Positions 28,143 through 40,021 of a DNA stretch of 64,000 nucleotides are shown here, piece by piece. Location: the NCBI RefSeq assembly GCF_003576595.1, contig NZ_NQOU01000007.1, forward strand, positions 1 through 64,000, in the 5' to 3' direction. Made by a program: the position numbers and the translations under genes. The first letter of the stretch is position 1, and each line of letters begins with the position of its first letter. A model generated the notes under the pieces. The model did not search any database. It had not been told where the DNA came from and saw only the letters and a program-made list of their open reading frames with translations. This DNA is from Neopusillimonas maritima. GTDB taxonomy: Bacteria > Pseudomonadota > Gammaproteobacteria > Burkholderiales > Burkholderiaceae_B.

Positions 28143-29597
28143 CTAACCCAGTTTTTCTTTCAGCAGACTATTAACTTGCTGAGGGTTGGCTTTCCCTTTT
28201 GCAGCTTTCATGACCTGTCCTACCAGTGAGTTGAACGCCTTTTGCTTACCGGCGCGATATTCGTCGACGATGGCGGGGTTGGCGGCCAGAACGTCGTCGA
28301 TCATCTTGCCGATGGCGCCGCTGTCGCTAATTTGCTTGAGTCCTTTTGCCTCAATAATGGCATCGGGGTCGGCATCGTTCTTGTCTTCCCACATGGCGGC
28401 AAAAACGTCTCGGGCGATTTTGTTTGAAATGGTGCCGTCGATAATGCGATTGATGAGCGCAGATAACCGGGTCGGCTTGACCGATGATTGGTCAATTGAA
28501 ATTTCGTCGCGGTTTAACGCCGCCGAAACTTCGCCGAGTACCCAGTTGGCGGCCAGCTTTGCCTGGTCGCCCGGCAAACCCGCTGCGGTTTGCTCAAAAT
28601 AGTCGGCAAGGTCGCGGTTTAGGGTTAACTGGGCGGCGTCGTACGGTGTCAGCCCCAAGGTTTCCTGGAAGCGGCTTTTCTTGGCCTGCGGTAATTCAGG
28701 CATGGCCTGTTGTACGCGTTCGACCCAATCTGACGTAATGACCAACGGGGGAAGGTCGGGGTCGGGGAAGTAGCGGTAGTCGTCGGAGTCTTCCTTGCTG
28801 CGCATGCTTCGGGTGACGTCTTCATCGGCATCGTAAAGTCGTGTTTCCTGACGGATTGCGCCGCCGTCTTCAATGATTTCAATCTGGCGCTGGGCTTCGT
28901 ACTGAATGGCACGTTCAAGGAAACGGAAGGAGTTCAGGTTCTTGATCTCGCAACGTGTGCCGAATTCTTCTTGGCCTTTGGGACGAACCGAGACGTTTGC
29001 ATCGCAACGGAATGAGCCCTCCTGCATGTTGCCGTCGCAAATGCCCAGCCACACCACCAGGCTGTGCAGAGTGCGGGCGTACGCAACGGCTTCCGCTGCC
29101 GAACGCATTTCAGGCTCAGACACAATTTCCAGTAAGGGTGTGCCGGCGCGATTTAAATCAATTCCCGAGGCCGGGCGTCCGTTGGCATCGGTATAGTTTT
29201 CGTGAAGCGACTTGCCTGCGTCTTCCTCAAGGTGGGCGCGGGTCAGGTTGACGACTTTTTCCTCTTCGCCAAGTTGGAAATACACTTTTCCGCCCTGAAC
29301 GACCGGGATTTCGAACTGACTTATTTGATAGTTTTTCGGCAGATCGGGGTAAAAATAGTTTTTGCGTGCGAAAACAGAGCGTGGTGCGATATGTGCATCG
29401 ACGGCCAACCCGAATTGAATGGCGCGCTCAACGGCTCCCCTATTAAGAACCGGCAGGCTGCCCGGCAGGGCCATATCAACTTCGTTGGCCTGGGTGTTGG
29501 GCTGCGCCCCATAGCGGGTGCTGCTGTTGGAAAAGATTTTGGATTCGGTAGACAACTGGGCGTGTGTTTCCAGCCCGATAACGATTTCCCATTCCAT
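28143..29597 (-). CDS. gatB: Asp/Glu-tRNA amidotransferase subunit B
   Basis: The 484-residue tRNA-binding and kinase subunit of GatCAB starts [15 protein letters not shown] and contains the GatB core ([25 protein letters not shown]) and a C-terminal YqeY-like helical domain. It phosphorylates Glu/Asp-tRNA and uses ammonia from GatA to make Gln/Asn-tRNA. An open frame continues upstream to 29804 but only overlaps gatA with non-homologous sequence. The start overlaps the gatA stop as TAATG, so translation is coupled. Confidence 0.96.
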   Translation of the reverse strand: MEWEIVIGLETHAQLSTESKIFSNSSTRYGAQPNTQANEVDMALPGSLPVLNRGAVERAIQFGLAVDAHIAPRSVFARKNYFYPDLPKNYQISQFEIPVVQGGKVYFQLGEEEKVVNLTRAHLEEDAGKSLHENYTDANGRPASGIDLNRAGTPLLEIVSEPEMRSAAEAVAYARTLHSLVVWLGICDGNMQEGSFRCDANVSVRPKGQEEFGTRCEIKNLNSFRFLERAIQYEAQRQIEIIEDGGAIRQETRLYDADEDVTRSMRSKEDSDDYRYFPDPDLPPLVITSDWVERVQQAMPELPQAKKSRFQETLGLTPYDAAQLTLNRDLADYFEQTAAGLPGDQAKLAANWVLGEVSAALNRDEISIDQSSVKPTRLSALINRIIDGTISNKIARDVFAAMWEDKNDADPDAIIEAKGLKQISDSGAIGKMIDDVLAANPAIVDEYRAGKQKAFNSLVGQVMKAAKGKANPQQVNSLLKEKLG

Positions 29598-31120
29598 TAT
29601 TTTTGATCCGGTTTGCGTTGATGCCAGTCGGTAACGTTCTGGTAGCGGTCGGCAACGGCTAACAGTTGACCTTCGGTGAAATAGTTGCCGATGAGTTGCA
29701 GGCCGATGGGCAGTGTGGCGTTTTGCCCTCCGAAGCCGCAGGGGATCGACATGGCGGGCAGGCCCGCCAGGCTGACGCCAAGGGTATAAACATCGGCCAG
29801 CCAATCGGCCGTTGGGTCGTCGCGGTTGTCACCTATCTTTTTGGCAACCGAGGGCGTAACCGGCCCCATGATGACGTCGCATTTTTCGGCAAATGCTTGT
29901 TGGAAGTCGTCGGTGATCATGCGACGCACCCGTTGCGCCTGCAGATAATAAGCATCGTAATAACCATGGCACAGCACATAGGTACCCACCATGATGCGCC
30001 GTTTGACTTCGTCGCCGAACCCTTCGGCGCGGGTACGGCTGGTCATTTCTTCAAGGTTGTTGTAATCGGCTGCGCGAAGCCCGTACCGGACGCCGTCGTA
30101 GCGCGACAAATTGCTGGATGCTTCAGCCGGCGCAATAACGTAATAAGAGGGGATGGCTAATTGGGTGCGAGGGAGTGAAATTTCCACGCGTACGGCGCCC
30201 AGGCTTTCGTATTGCGCCAGGGCCGTTTCAACGGCCTGCGCCACATCGGGCGCCAGGCTTGCATTGAAGTACTCCTTGGGTACTCCGATGCGTAAACCTT
30301 TCAAGGGTTGGGAACCTTGCCCCGAAAAATGTGCTTGTTTTGTGTCGTAGGCCTCACGAACCCGCCCGGGCTGGTTGGCGATTCCGTCGCACGTTTCAAG
30401 GCTGGTTGAGTCGCGTTCGTCAAAGCCGCCCATAATATCGAGTATATCGACCAGGTCGTTTGCGCTGCGCGCAATGGGGCCCGCTTGATCGAGACTGGAT
30501 CCGAAAGCAATCATCCCGAACCTTGACACTGTTCCGTATGTGGGTTTGATACCGCTCACGCCGCATAAAGCCGCAGGTTGGCGCACCGAGCCGCCAGTGT
30601 CGGTACCTGTAGTTGCTGGGACAATGCCTGCGGCAACAGCTGCAGCCGACCCTCCTGATGAGCCGCCGGGGACAGACTCCGGATCCCAAGGATTGCGTGT
30701 TGCGCCGAAAGCCGAGTTTTCATTACCTGAACCCATTGCGAATTCGTCACAATTGAGCTTGCCGACCGATACGGCCCCCGCGTCGTTCAAACGTTGTACA
30801 ACGGTGGCGTCGAATGGGCTGGTGTAGTGTTCCAGCATTTTGCTTGCGGCCGTTGTTTTCCACTTTTGGGTAACAAAAATATCTTTGTGAGCAATGGGAA
30901 TGCCGGTTAAAGGGCCGCCTTTCCCTTGCGCCAGCAATGCGTCAGCGTGTTTGGCCTGTTCGAGCGTGAGTTGATCGTCGATGTGCAGAAAGGCATTCAG
31001 ATTCGTGTGCTGTTTCGCGAGATTCAAAGAGGCTTGTGCAAGCTCGCACGCGCTGACTTTGCGTTCGCGCAACGCAATGCCAAGTTCTGCAATACCGGAG
31101 AATTCGAAATTAGAAGACAT
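29597..31120 (-). CDS. gatA: Asp/Glu-tRNA amidotransferase subunit A
   Basis: The 507-residue amidase-signature protein releases ammonia from glutamine for GatB. The Gly/Ser-rich core ([17 protein letters not shown], about 150-166) holds the catalytic Ser, and AHKDIFV holds the Lys of the Ser-Ser-Lys triad. It is the middle gene of gatC-gatA-gatB, 23 bp after gatC. Confidence 0.96.
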   Translation of the reverse strand: MSSNFEFSGIAELGIALRERKVSACELAQASLNLAKQHTNLNAFLHIDDQLTLEQAKHADALLAQGKGGPLTGIPIAHKDIFVTQKWKTTAASKMLEHYTSPFDATVVQRLNDAGAVSVGKLNCDEFAMGSGNENSAFGATRNPWDPESVPGGSSGGSAAAVAAGIVPATTGTDTGGSVRQPAALCGVSGIKPTYGTVSRFGMIAFGSSLDQAGPIARSANDLVDILDIMGGFDERDSTSLETCDGIANQPGRVREAYDTKQAHFSGQGSQPLKGLRIGVPKEYFNASLAPDVAQAVETALAQYESLGAVRVEISLPRTQLAIPSYYVIAPAEASSNLSRYDGVRYGLRAADYNNLEEMTSRTRAEGFGDEVKRRIMVGTYVLCHGYYDAYYLQAQRVRRMITDDFQQAFAEKCDVIMGPVTPSVAKKIGDNRDDPTADWLADVYTLGVSLAGLPAMSIPCGFGGQNATLPIGLQLIGNYFTEGQLLAVADRYQNVTDWHQRKPDQK

Positions 31121-31143
31121 AGTGAGGGTGATCAGTATCGGGC

Positions 31144-31452
31144 TTATTCAATAACTTTAGGTACCAGAAACAGACCTTCTTCGTTGGCCGGGGCGTTGGC
31201 CATGAGATGATCGCGCTGGCCCGTTGTTTGGGTTGGGGCGGCGACGTCTTCGCGCAGGCGGGCGTGAATGTCTTGATGCGCCGATAGCGGATGCGCCATA
31301 GGCTCGATGCCCGTTGTGTCGACGGCCTGCAGTTGTTCAATGAGGCCCAGAATGCCGTTGAGTTCACTTTCCATACGTGCCTGCTCGGTGTCCGACAGCG
31401 CGATGCGGGCGAGCCGTGCCACGCGGGAAACATCGTCTTGTGTAATTGCCAT
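31144..31452 (-). CDS. gatC: Asp/Glu-tRNA amidotransferase subunit C
   Basis: The 102-residue small subunit clamps GatA and GatB together. It starts [20 protein letters not shown] and ends with PKVIE, both typical. It is the first gene of the gatCAB operon, divergent from mreB across 305 bp. Confidence 0.95.
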   Translation of the reverse strand: MAITQDDVSRVARLARIALSDTEQARMESELNGILGLIEQLQAVDTTGIEPMAHPLSAHQDIHARLREDVAAPTQTTGQRDHLMANAPANEEGLFLVPKVIE

Positions 31453-32801
<1,349 letters not shown>

Positions 32802-32826
32802 GCGCAAGACGGTGCGGCCTTGAACG

Positions 32827-33690
32827 ATGCAGCAGAATGCGACTCTTCGATTATTCAGGCGGGGGCCAACAGCGGAGTTCCGTTTGTTGGTCATTCTGGT
32901 GCTATCGCTCGTACTGCTCGTCGTCGATGCCCGTTGGAAGGTGTTTGAGCCTGCCCGGCAGGCAGTGTCAGTTCTGATTTATCCTTTTCAGCGTGCCGCA
33001 ATGGCCCCTCGGGATTTAATCGAAGGGGTGCGCAGTTGGGCTAACGCGGCAACGGTTGCCAAAGAAGAAAAAGAAGCGCTGCAGCGGCAAAGAATAGAGT
33101 TGGCGCAGCTTGCCAGCCATGCTGCGCAGTTGGCGACCGAGAATCAGCAATTGCGTCGTCTATTGAACGTTACCGCACCGGCCGAGCAGCAGTCGGTGGC
33201 TGTCGAGGTTCTTTATGAGCCTGCCAATCCTTACAACCGCCATCTGATTTTCAATAAAGGTTCCGACAGCGGCATTGCCCCTGGAATGCCTGTTATTGAT
33301 GAAGGCGGCGTTGTTGGGCAGGTCGTGCGAGTTACGCCTTTTACGTCGGAGGCGGCATTGATCACTGATGAAAAAGTGTCGGTGCCGGTTCAGGTCGTGC
33401 GCAATGGTTTGCGTTTAATCGCCTTTGGCGGGAATCCCGCCGGAAAAATTGAGGCGCGTTACCTGCCCTTGAACGCGGACGTGCGTACAGGCGATACTTT
33501 AGTCACGAGCGGTATTGGCGGCCTGTTTCCAGCCGGTTTGGCAGTTGCAAGGGTTGATGAAGTTCGTCGCGATGCGGTAAGCGGGTTCGCGGTGGCGGTG
33601 GCAACACCTTTGTCGCATCCTGAGCGATATCGGCATTTTTTAGTGCTCTTGTCGGAGCAGTCCGAACTTTTATCCGAAGTGGAGCCCTAA
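32827..33690 (+). CDS. mreC: Rod-shape protein MreC
   Basis: The 287-residue bitopic protein has a TM helix (about 18-38), a periplasmic coiled coil (about 75-110, QRQRIELAQLASHAAQLATENQ region) and the double beta-barrel typical of MreC (for example IVTSGIGGLFPAG-like TLVTSGIGGLFPAG). It links MreB to the PBP2/RodA enzymes. It is 25 bp after mreB. Confidence 0.95.
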   Translation: MQQNATLRLFRRGPTAEFRLLVILVLSLVLLVVDARWKVFEPARQAVSVLIYPFQRAAMAPRDLIEGVRSWANAATVAKEEKEALQRQRIELAQLASHAAQLATENQQLRRLLNVTAPAEQQSVAVEVLYEPANPYNRHLIFNKGSDSGIAPGMPVIDEGGVVGQVVRVTPFTSEAALITDEKVSVPVQVVRNGLRLIAFGGNPAGKIEARYLPLNADVRTGDTLVTSGIGGLFPAGLAVARVDEVRRDAVSGFAVAVATPLSHPERYRHFLVLLSEQSELLSEVEP

Positions 33691-33693
33691 GCT

Positions 33694-34254
33694 ATGGCAC
33701 CGCGTGGAACTGGCTCCAAGTCATCGCTATCCGCTCTAACGCCGATCGATACTCGCTCGTTTGGCCGTTCATCCAGCTTACTGTTGGTGTGGGGTTCTAT
33801 TTTTATAGTGTGGCTTGCTTCGTTGGCGTCCTGGCGGGTGTGGCCCTATGCGCCCGACTTATTGTTATTGGTGCTTTTGTTCTGGTGCCTGAATGAGCCG
33901 CGGCGTGTTGGGCTGTTTACCGCTTTTGCCTTTGGTCTGCTTATGGATGTTCATGATGCAGGTCCATTGGGGGGGCACGCCCTTGTTTATGGTTTGGCTG
34001 CTTATGGTGTGGTCACACTGGGCCGTCGCCTGCAGCGTTTTAATTCGGTCGTACAGGCCATTCACATCCTGCCCGTTTTGCTGTTGGTGCAAACAATTTA
34101 CATCATGATCAGTTCCTGGCTGGCAGGGCATTGGCTGGGGTGGTCATGGCTTGTGTCGGCGGTGTTCACTGCAGGCTTGTGGCCGGTTGCCGATATTTTG
34201 TTGCATTATTTGCCTCATCGCCTGCATGAAGAGCTTGATGGTGGCAACGCCTAA
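33694..34254 (+). CDS. mreD: Rod-shape protein MreD
   Basis: The 186-residue inner-membrane protein has about five TM helices. The APDLLLLVLLFWCLNEPRRVG segment (about 52-72) and FGLLMDVHDAGPLGGHAL (about 79-96) are typical of MreD. It starts 3 bp after the mreC stop and completes the mreBCD set. Confidence 0.94.
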   Translation: MAPRGTGSKSSLSALTPIDTRSFGRSSSLLLVWGSIFIVWLASLASWRVWPYAPDLLLLVLLFWCLNEPRRVGLFTAFAFGLLMDVHDAGPLGGHALVYGLAAYGVVTLGRRLQRFNSVVQAIHILPVLLLVQTIYIMISSWLAGHWLGWSWLVSAVFTAGLWPVADILLHYLPHRLHEELDGGNA

Positions 34255-34271
34255 TTTTATTGTCGGCAAGT

Positions 34272-36146
34272 ATGTTCGAATTCAAGAAAACCTCGCACGA
34301 ACAAAAGCGCAAAGTCTGGTTGCGTTTGTGGGTGGCCGGCATCTTCGTAGTCGTTTGCTTTTTCCTGCTTGTGGGCCGCTTGTGGTATTTGCAGGTTGAG
34401 CGTTACGAAGGTTTGGCGGCGCGGGCGGATGAAAACCGTATTGCGGTAGTCCCGATTCCGCCCAGGCGAGGTGAAATTCTGGATCGGAACGGCGCGGTAT
34501 TGGCCCGTAATTATCGTGATTACACCCTTGAGGTTATACCGGCCGAAGTTTCTGATCTGAAAGCCATGCTGAATACGCTTTCACAATTGGTTTATATCAG
34601 CCCAACGAGCCAGAAACGATTTTTACAGCGTGTGAATCAATCGAGTCGATACGCCCGCGTCATGTTGCGTAATAACCTTAATGAAACTGAAGCGGCGTGG
34701 TTTGCAGCACATGCGTATAAATTTCCCGGTGTGACGCTGAATGCACGTTGGGTCAGGGAGTATCCGCATGGTTCAAGTGCCGCTCATGTTTTGGGTTACG
34801 TGGGTCGCATCTCGGAACAAGACCTGGAGCGTCTTGAGCGTGATGGGCAATTGGGAAATTACCGTGGTACCCATAATATCGGCAAAAAGGGAATTGAAAA
34901 AACCTGGGAGCATGTATTGCATGGTCAAACGGGTGTCGAGGAGGTCGAAGTAACGGCAACCGGGCGGCCGGTGAGAACATTGCGGCGAACGGACCCAGTC
35001 CCGGGTTCCGATTTAATCCTTTCTCTGGACCTTGGGTTGCAACAGCTTGTTGAAAAAGAATTTCAGGGAAAGCGCGGCGCCCTGGTTGCAATTGAGCCGG
35101 AAACCGGTGAGGTGTTGGCTTTTGTGTCTGCACCATCGTTCGACCCTAATTTGTTTATAGACGGCATCGACGTTGACAACTGGCGTATGCTTAACGAGTC
35201 GGAAGATCATCCTTTAATTAACCGGCCTTTGTATGGCACTTATCCTATTGGGTCAACTTATAAGCCGTTCGTGGCGTTGGCGGCACTGGAGTTGGGAGTG
35301 CGGGACGCTAAAACCAAAATTTATGATCCAGGTTATTTTGAGTTGGGGCGACAGCGTTTTCGCAACGCGGGTTCAATCGCTTATGGTCAAACCGATATGT
35401 ATCGGGCGTTGGTGAAGTCATCGGATACCTACTTTTACTCTTTGGGCCCCGAGATTGGCGTAAATGCGCTGCATGACTTCAGCAAGCAGTTTGGGTTCGG
35501 GCAATACACGGGTATTGACCTGGATGGTGAGCGCCGGGGCATTTTGCCCTCAACCGATTGGAAAGAGAAAGCGTTCCGCAAGCCGGAACAGCAGCGATGG
35601 TACGTTGGGGAAACAGTGTCGGTGGCAGTGGGGCAAGGTTACAACTCGTTCACGCTGCTTCAGCTTGCGCAAGCCACCGCGGTATTGGCCAGCAAAGGCG
35701 TTTATATGACACCGCATTTGGTGAATCTGGTGCGAAATTCGCAAACAGGCCTGTTGAAGAAAACGGTAACCGAACCCTCTCACGTTGTTGACCTTAAACC
35801 CGAAAATATTGAGGTAATTGAAAACGCGCTTGCGGGCGTCGTGAATGAGGGGACCGCTCGAGTGGCATTTGACGGTGCTCCGTATCAGGCGGCGGGGAAA
35901 ACGGGTACAGCGCAGGTTTTCAGCTTGCGCGGGGCGGAATACAAATCCAGCGAACTTGACGAGCGCTTGCGTGATCACGCGTTGTTTATGGCTTATGCCC
36001 CGACAGTCAAACCGCGCATCGCCGTTGCCCTGATCGTGGAAAATGGCGGTTGGGGTTCAACGGTTGCGGCACCGATCGCGCGCAAGGTTTTTGATTATTG
36101 GTTAAAGGCCGACACCAATACCACGCTTGCCGAGGTGAGCCCATGA
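34272..36146 (+). CDS. mrdA: Penicillin-binding protein 2 (elongasome transpeptidase)
   Basis: This class B PBP has about 624 residues: a TM helix (about 18-38), a dimerisation region starting PIPPRRGEILDRNG, and a transpeptidase domain with SxxK as STYK (in YPIGSTYKPF), SSD (VKSSDTYFYS) and KTGTA. It crosslinks lateral-wall peptidoglycan with RodA and is the target of mecillinam-type beta-lactams. I chose the ATG at 34272 (MFEFKKT); a TTG four codons upstream (34260) is the alternative. The last base pair set overlaps mrdB as ATGA. Confidence 0.95.
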   Translation: MFEFKKTSHEQKRKVWLRLWVAGIFVVVCFFLLVGRLWYLQVERYEGLAARADENRIAVVPIPPRRGEILDRNGAVLARNYRDYTLEVIPAEVSDLKAMLNTLSQLVYISPTSQKRFLQRVNQSSRYARVMLRNNLNETEAAWFAAHAYKFPGVTLNARWVREYPHGSSAAHVLGYVGRISEQDLERLERDGQLGNYRGTHNIGKKGIEKTWEHVLHGQTGVEEVEVTATGRPVRTLRRTDPVPGSDLILSLDLGLQQLVEKEFQGKRGALVAIEPETGEVLAFVSAPSFDPNLFIDGIDVDNWRMLNESEDHPLINRPLYGTYPIGSTYKPFVALAALELGVRDAKTKIYDPGYFELGRQRFRNAGSIAYGQTDMYRALVKSSDTYFYSLGPEIGVNALHDFSKQFGFGQYTGIDLDGERRGILPSTDWKEKAFRKPEQQRWYVGETVSVAVGQGYNSFTLLQLAQATAVLASKGVYMTPHLVNLVRNSQTGLLKKTVTEPSHVVDLKPENIEVIENALAGVVNEGTARVAFDGAPYQAAGKTGTAQVFSLRGAEYKSSELDERLRDHALFMAYAPTVKPRIAVALIVENGGWGSTVAAPIARKVFDYWLKADTNTTLAEVSP

Positions 36147-37288
36147 AGCAGTATTTTCGATGGGTTTTGAAGGTTTTAACGGTTTTTGACTGGCCGTTAT
36201 TGGCCTTGTTGATCTTGATGGCCGGCTTGGGTCTGGTGATCATGCATTCTGCGGTTGGCGGCACCGATTGGCGCTTTGCCAGTCAAGTGCGCAACTATTC
36301 TCTGGCGTTTATTGCGCTGTGGTTTGTTGCGGCAGTGCCCCCAAAATATTGGTTAAAACTCTCTCCTGCGCTCTATGTGGTGGGTGTTTTGCTGCTTGTC
36401 GCCGTGGAGTTTTTTGGTGAAACCAGTAAAGGGGCCACCCGCTGGCTCGATCTGGGCGTTATCCGCATTCAGCCCTCCGAAATGTTGAAGTTGACCGTGC
36501 CAATGATGTTGGCCTGGTACTTTCAGCAGCTCGAAGCCAAACGCATGCGGCTATTGGATCTTCTTGCTGCGATTATTCTGCTGGCTATTCCGTTTGTTTT
36601 AATTGTGCGTCAGCCCGATCTGGGTACGGCACTATTAGTGTTGTTGTCGGGTTTTTTCGTTATTTATTTTGCCGGCTTGTCCTTTCGGCTTTTGGTGCCT
36701 CTTGGGGTGGTCATGGCCGTAGGCTTGGGCACCATGGTTTATTTTGAAACTGATATTTGCAAACCTGAGGTGGATTGGGTCGTCATGCATGAATATCAGA
36801 AGAATCGAGTTTGCACATTGCTTAACCCCAGCTCCGACCCGCTTGGGAAAGGTTTTCACACGATTCAGTCAATGATCGCCATCGGTTCCGGGGGCGTTTA
36901 TGGTAAAGGGTATATGGAAGGAACCCAGGCACACCTTGATTTTGTTCCCGAGCGTACAACCGATTTCATTTTTGCGGTGTATGCGGAAGAGTTTGGTTTG
37001 TATGGCGGGGTCATGCTATTGGTGCTGTTTGCGCTTTTTATTGTGCGCGGGCTATTTATTTCAGCACGCGCAACGACCCAATTCGGCCGTTTGCTTGCGG
37101 GTGCGCTGTCAATGACCTTTTTCGTTTATGTTTTTGTGAATATCGGTATGGTCACGGGTATTTTGCCGGTGGTTGGGGTACCCCTGCCGTTTATGAGTTA
37201 TGGCGGTACGGCCTTATTAACCTTGGGCATCGCGTGCGGCCTATTGATGAGTATTAATCATTACCGTCAGCCGTCTCAGGCACGTTAG
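36143..37288 (+). CDS. mrdB: Rod-shape SEDS glycosyltransferase RodA
   Basis: The 381-residue SEDS protein has about ten TM helices, with LGVIRIQPSEMLKLTVPMMLA (about 115-135), the ARQPDLGTALLV-like RQPDLGTALLV motif (about 156-166) and DFIFAVYAEEFGLYGG (about 273-288). It polymerises lipid II with PBP2. The ATG overlaps the mrdA stop by 4 bp. The stop overlaps the end of the facing mutY gene by 4 bp. Confidence 0.96.
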   Translation: MKQYFRWVLKVLTVFDWPLLALLILMAGLGLVIMHSAVGGTDWRFASQVRNYSLAFIALWFVAAVPPKYWLKLSPALYVVGVLLLVAVEFFGETSKGATRWLDLGVIRIQPSEMLKLTVPMMLAWYFQQLEAKRMRLLDLLAAIILLAIPFVLIVRQPDLGTALLVLLSGFFVIYFAGLSFRLLVPLGVVMAVGLGTMVYFETDICKPEVDWVVMHEYQKNRVCTLLNPSSDPLGKGFHTIQSMIAIGSGGVYGKGYMEGTQAHLDFVPERTTDFIFAVYAEEFGLYGGVMLLVLFALFIVRGLFISARATTQFGRLLAGALSMTFFVYVFVNIGMVTGILPVVGVPLPFMSYGGTALLTLGIACGLLMSINHYRQPSQAR

Positions 37289-38394
37289 GCTTTATTGTTT
37301 GAAAGCAGGCTTTGGCGAACACCATGAAGGATTTTTTGCACCGGGGCGGGCAAGCCGGTATCGGCCAGCAGGTTTAGAGGCTGCCAGCAATAGTCGTTGT
37401 TGGGTTCTGCCAGCGGTATACGCTTAACTGTCAGCCACCAGGGCGTTATCTGCAATTTGAAGTGCGTGAATGTGTGTTGAAGTGTTGCCATTTTGCTTTG
37501 CGCCGAGGGTTTAACGCCCCAATTCACGCAGGCGTTTTCCAGCGCGTCGAATTCGTTGAATTGCGGTAAACACCAGAGTCCGCCCCAAATTCCGGTTTGG
37601 GGGCGTTTTTCCAGCAGGACATTGTCATTGTGTAGCAATATCAGCATATGACATTCCCGCTGCGGCACAAGTTTACGTGGTCGCGCCGAGGGCAACGCTT
37701 TCTGGGCATTATTAAGGTTGGCGTAGCACGAGGTGGTTAAAGGGCAGTGCGTGCAATCGGGTTTTGTTCGCGTACACCGCGTTGCTCCCAAATCCATTAA
37801 ACCCTGGGTATACGAGATCATATCGAGATCCCGGGGGCCATGATCAAGAATGGCTTGTGCAATAGACCAAAGCTCTGTTTCAACTGCTTTCGTGCCGGTA
37901 TAGCCAAATACGCCGAAAAACCGGGTAAAGACGCGCTTTACATTACCATCCAGAATGGGGGCACGCCCCCCAAATGAAAATGCTGCAATGGCTGCGGCGG
38001 TAGAGCGCCCAATACCCGGTAGTGTTGCGATTTGCTCTGGTGTTTCCGGGAATTTTCCGCCCCATTGTTCCATGACGGTTTGCGCGCAGCGGTGAAGATT
38101 ACGAGCCCGAGCGTAGTAACCCAAGCCGGCCCAGTATGCCAGTACGTCTGCCTGGGACGCCCGAGCCAAATCGGCTAACGTTGGGAATCGCTTCAGGAAG
38201 CGGTGATAGTAGTCGATTACCGTGCCAACCTGCGTTTGCTGCAGCATAATCTCCGATAGCCAAATACGGTAAGGGTCCCGGGTGTTTTGCCAGGGCAGAT
38301 GATGGCGTCCTTCTGATTTTTGCCAGTTCGATACAGCTTGGGCGAAGGTCTCGACACCTACTTTGGGTGGCGGCGTACTTGTAGCAGTGGTCAT
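37285..38394 (-). CDS. mutY: A/G-specific adenine glycosylase MutY
   Basis: The 369-residue repair enzyme removes adenine opposite 8-oxoguanine. It has the IMLQQTQV motif, the helix-hairpin-helix LPGIGRSTAAAI with the downstream catalytic Asp in ILDGNVKRV, the [4Fe-4S] pattern C-x6-C-x2-C-x5-C and a C-terminal Nudix-like domain. The start MTTATST at 38394 avoids overlap with ftsX; an open frame reaches 38430 but adds non-conserved residues. It lies 5 bp after ftsX and is likely in that operon. Confidence 0.95.
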   Translation of the reverse strand: MTTATSTPPPKVGVETFAQAVSNWQKSEGRHHLPWQNTRDPYRIWLSEIMLQQTQVGTVIDYYHRFLKRFPTLADLARASQADVLAYWAGLGYYARARNLHRCAQTVMEQWGGKFPETPEQIATLPGIGRSTAAAIAAFSFGGRAPILDGNVKRVFTRFFGVFGYTGTKAVETELWSIAQAILDHGPRDLDMISYTQGLMDLGATRCTRTKPDCTHCPLTTSCYANLNNAQKALPSARPRKLVPQRECHMLILLHNDNVLLEKRPQTGIWGGLWCLPQFNEFDALENACVNWGVKPSAQSKMATLQHTFTHFKLQITPWWLTVKRIPLAEPNNDYCWQPLNLLADTGLPAPVQKILHGVRQSLLSNNKA

Positions 38395-38399
38395 ACCGG

Positions 38400-39308
38400 T
38401 TAAAAGCGGGTATTTCGGGTAACAGACCAACGCGCCGATAAGGCTGCCAAAACAGCAACGGTGAATATGGCCAGCAACAGATGGTGTGTGTTAGGCAGGC
38501 TAAGCGCCAGTTGGGCGTTGTAAGTACCGGCTAACGTTGCCAGATTTTCGTTCATTGGAACCAGTGCCAGTTTTGCGAAAATAATGGCGGCAACGCTTGC
38601 GATAACACCTGTAAGGGCACCCAGATAAAGAAATGGGCGTCGAACAAACGACTCTGTTGCACCAACAAGGCGGGCGACAGCGATTTCTTCCCGCTGGCTC
38701 AAAGCTTGCATACGTACTGTGTTGAACACGGTGGCTAAAACAACCAGCACGACACCTGCGGCCATTAAACCCAGGCCAACCCGAAGAAACGCCAGGATGG
38801 CCGCCAGCCGTTGGACCCAGGCGGCGTCGTGTTGCACGGTGCCAACGCCGTCCAGATTTTTCCAAAGGTTTGTCAGGGCGGCCACGCGCTCAGGTAAATC
38901 TTCGGTTTCCTTAAGCGTGATGACGACTGCGTGGGGAAGGGGATTATCGGGAAGTACGGCCAGCGCATCCGACCACGCCGGATTGCCCTTCAGGTTGTTC
39001 ATGGCCTGGTCCCTGGGAATAACGCGTACATTTGCAACGTCGGCTTCATGCTCGTTGCGAATTCGGGTAGCGATGCTTTGCGCCTTTTCCTGATCGTGCG
39101 AGAGATCGATAAACAAGGTAATTTCAGGCGTGATGGAAACTTGTTTGACAACCGGTTGCGCGGCGACCAGAAAAGCGGTGCCGATGATGGGTAGCGTTAA
39201 GGTCAGGGCAATAACCAGCAAGTTCGCCAATGATGAAAATGGATTCGACAGCAGGCGTCGAAAGGCGATTGCTAACGCATAACGGTGATGGCGTATCCAG
39301 CGTCTCAT
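38400..39308 (-). CDS. ftsX: Cell-division ABC permease FtsX
   Basis: The 302-residue protein has a TM helix (about 26-48), a large periplasmic loop with the extracellular domain (about 70-165) and three C-terminal TM helices (about 174-295). The QREEIAVARLVGATESFVRRPFLY-type coupling region lies at about 206-229. With FtsE it activates septal amidases through periplasmic partners. Its start overlaps the ftsE stop by 4 bp. Confidence 0.94.
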   Translation of the reverse strand: MRRWIRHHRYALAIAFRRLLSNPFSSLANLLVIALTLTLPIIGTAFLVAAQPVVKQVSITPEITLFIDLSHDQEKAQSIATRIRNEHEADVANVRVIPRDQAMNNLKGNPAWSDALAVLPDNPLPHAVVITLKETEDLPERVAALTNLWKNLDGVGTVQHDAAWVQRLAAILAFLRVGLGLMAAGVVLVVLATVFNTVRMQALSQREEIAVARLVGATESFVRRPFLYLGALTGVIASVAAIIFAKLALVPMNENLATLAGTYNAQLALSLPNTHHLLLAIFTVAVLAALSARWSVTRNTRF

Positions 39309-39976
39309 GCCTGCACCCCGCGTAAATCAGTGAAGCGGCCAGGGAGTATTTGCAGCGTGCGTGAAGCGTAAGTGGCCATTAGAGAGGTGTCGTGAGAGGC
39401 GATTAGCGTGGTGACACCCACCCGGTTGAAGTCGCGAAACACATCCATGATGCGTCGGGCGCTTTCGTGGTCCAGGTTGGCGGTAGGCTCATCGGCAATC
39501 AGAATGGCGGGGCGATTCACAATGGCGCGTGCAATCGCCAGGCGCTGTTGTTCGCCGCCCGACATTTCAACGGGGTTCAAGTCTTCTTTACCCGCCAAAC
39601 CCACCTTATCGAGTGCAGCCCGGGCTCGGGTAATGGCTTGAGACCGTTCGAGCCCGACAACGGTAAGGGGTAACAGCACGTTTTCAAAAGCGCTGCGGTC
39701 AAACAGCAGATGGGTGTCTTGCAAAATCACACCTACGGCCCGGCGCAAATAGGGTCTTGCGCGACCCGGCATTTTATCAATGCGGTTCTTGTTCACCGTA
39801 ATACTGCCGCGGCTGGGGGGTTCAAGCCCACCAATGAGCTTCAGCAGCGTGGATTTCCCGGCACCCGACGGGCCTGAAACAAAAACGAATTCCCCCGCTT
39901 CAATACGGAAGTTGATGTCGGCCAGAATGTTTCGGCTCCGGCCATAGGATTTGAAAACGTGTTGAAACTCAATCAT
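39305..39976 (-). CDS. ftsE: Cell-division ABC ATPase FtsE
   Basis: The 223-residue ATPase starts MIEFQHVFKSYG and has Walker A GPSGAGKST, the signature MSGGEQQRLAIARA and Walker B ILIADEPTANLD. It drives FtsX at the septum. It is the first gene of ftsE-ftsX-mutY. Confidence 0.96.
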   Translation of the reverse strand: MIEFQHVFKSYGRSRNILADINFRIEAGEFVFVSGPSGAGKSTLLKLIGGLEPPSRGSITVNKNRIDKMPGRARPYLRRAVGVILQDTHLLFDRSAFENVLLPLTVVGLERSQAITRARAALDKVGLAGKEDLNPVEMSGGEQQRLAIARAIVNRPAILIADEPTANLDHESARRIMDVFRDFNRVGVTTLIASHDTSLMATYASRTLQILPGRFTDLRGVQA

Positions 39977-40021
39977 GTTGACCGTTGGCTATAGAAATCG
40001 CTCATAGGCGGATATGATATC

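Noticed and set aside
29598-29804. N-terminal extension of gatB
   Set aside because: The extra 69 residues overlap gatA in another frame and look like shadow sequence; the family start is MEWE at 29597.
38395-38430. Longer mutY start overlapping ftsX
   Set aside because: The added residues are non-conserved, and MTTATST at 38394 gives a clean 5-bp gap after ftsX.
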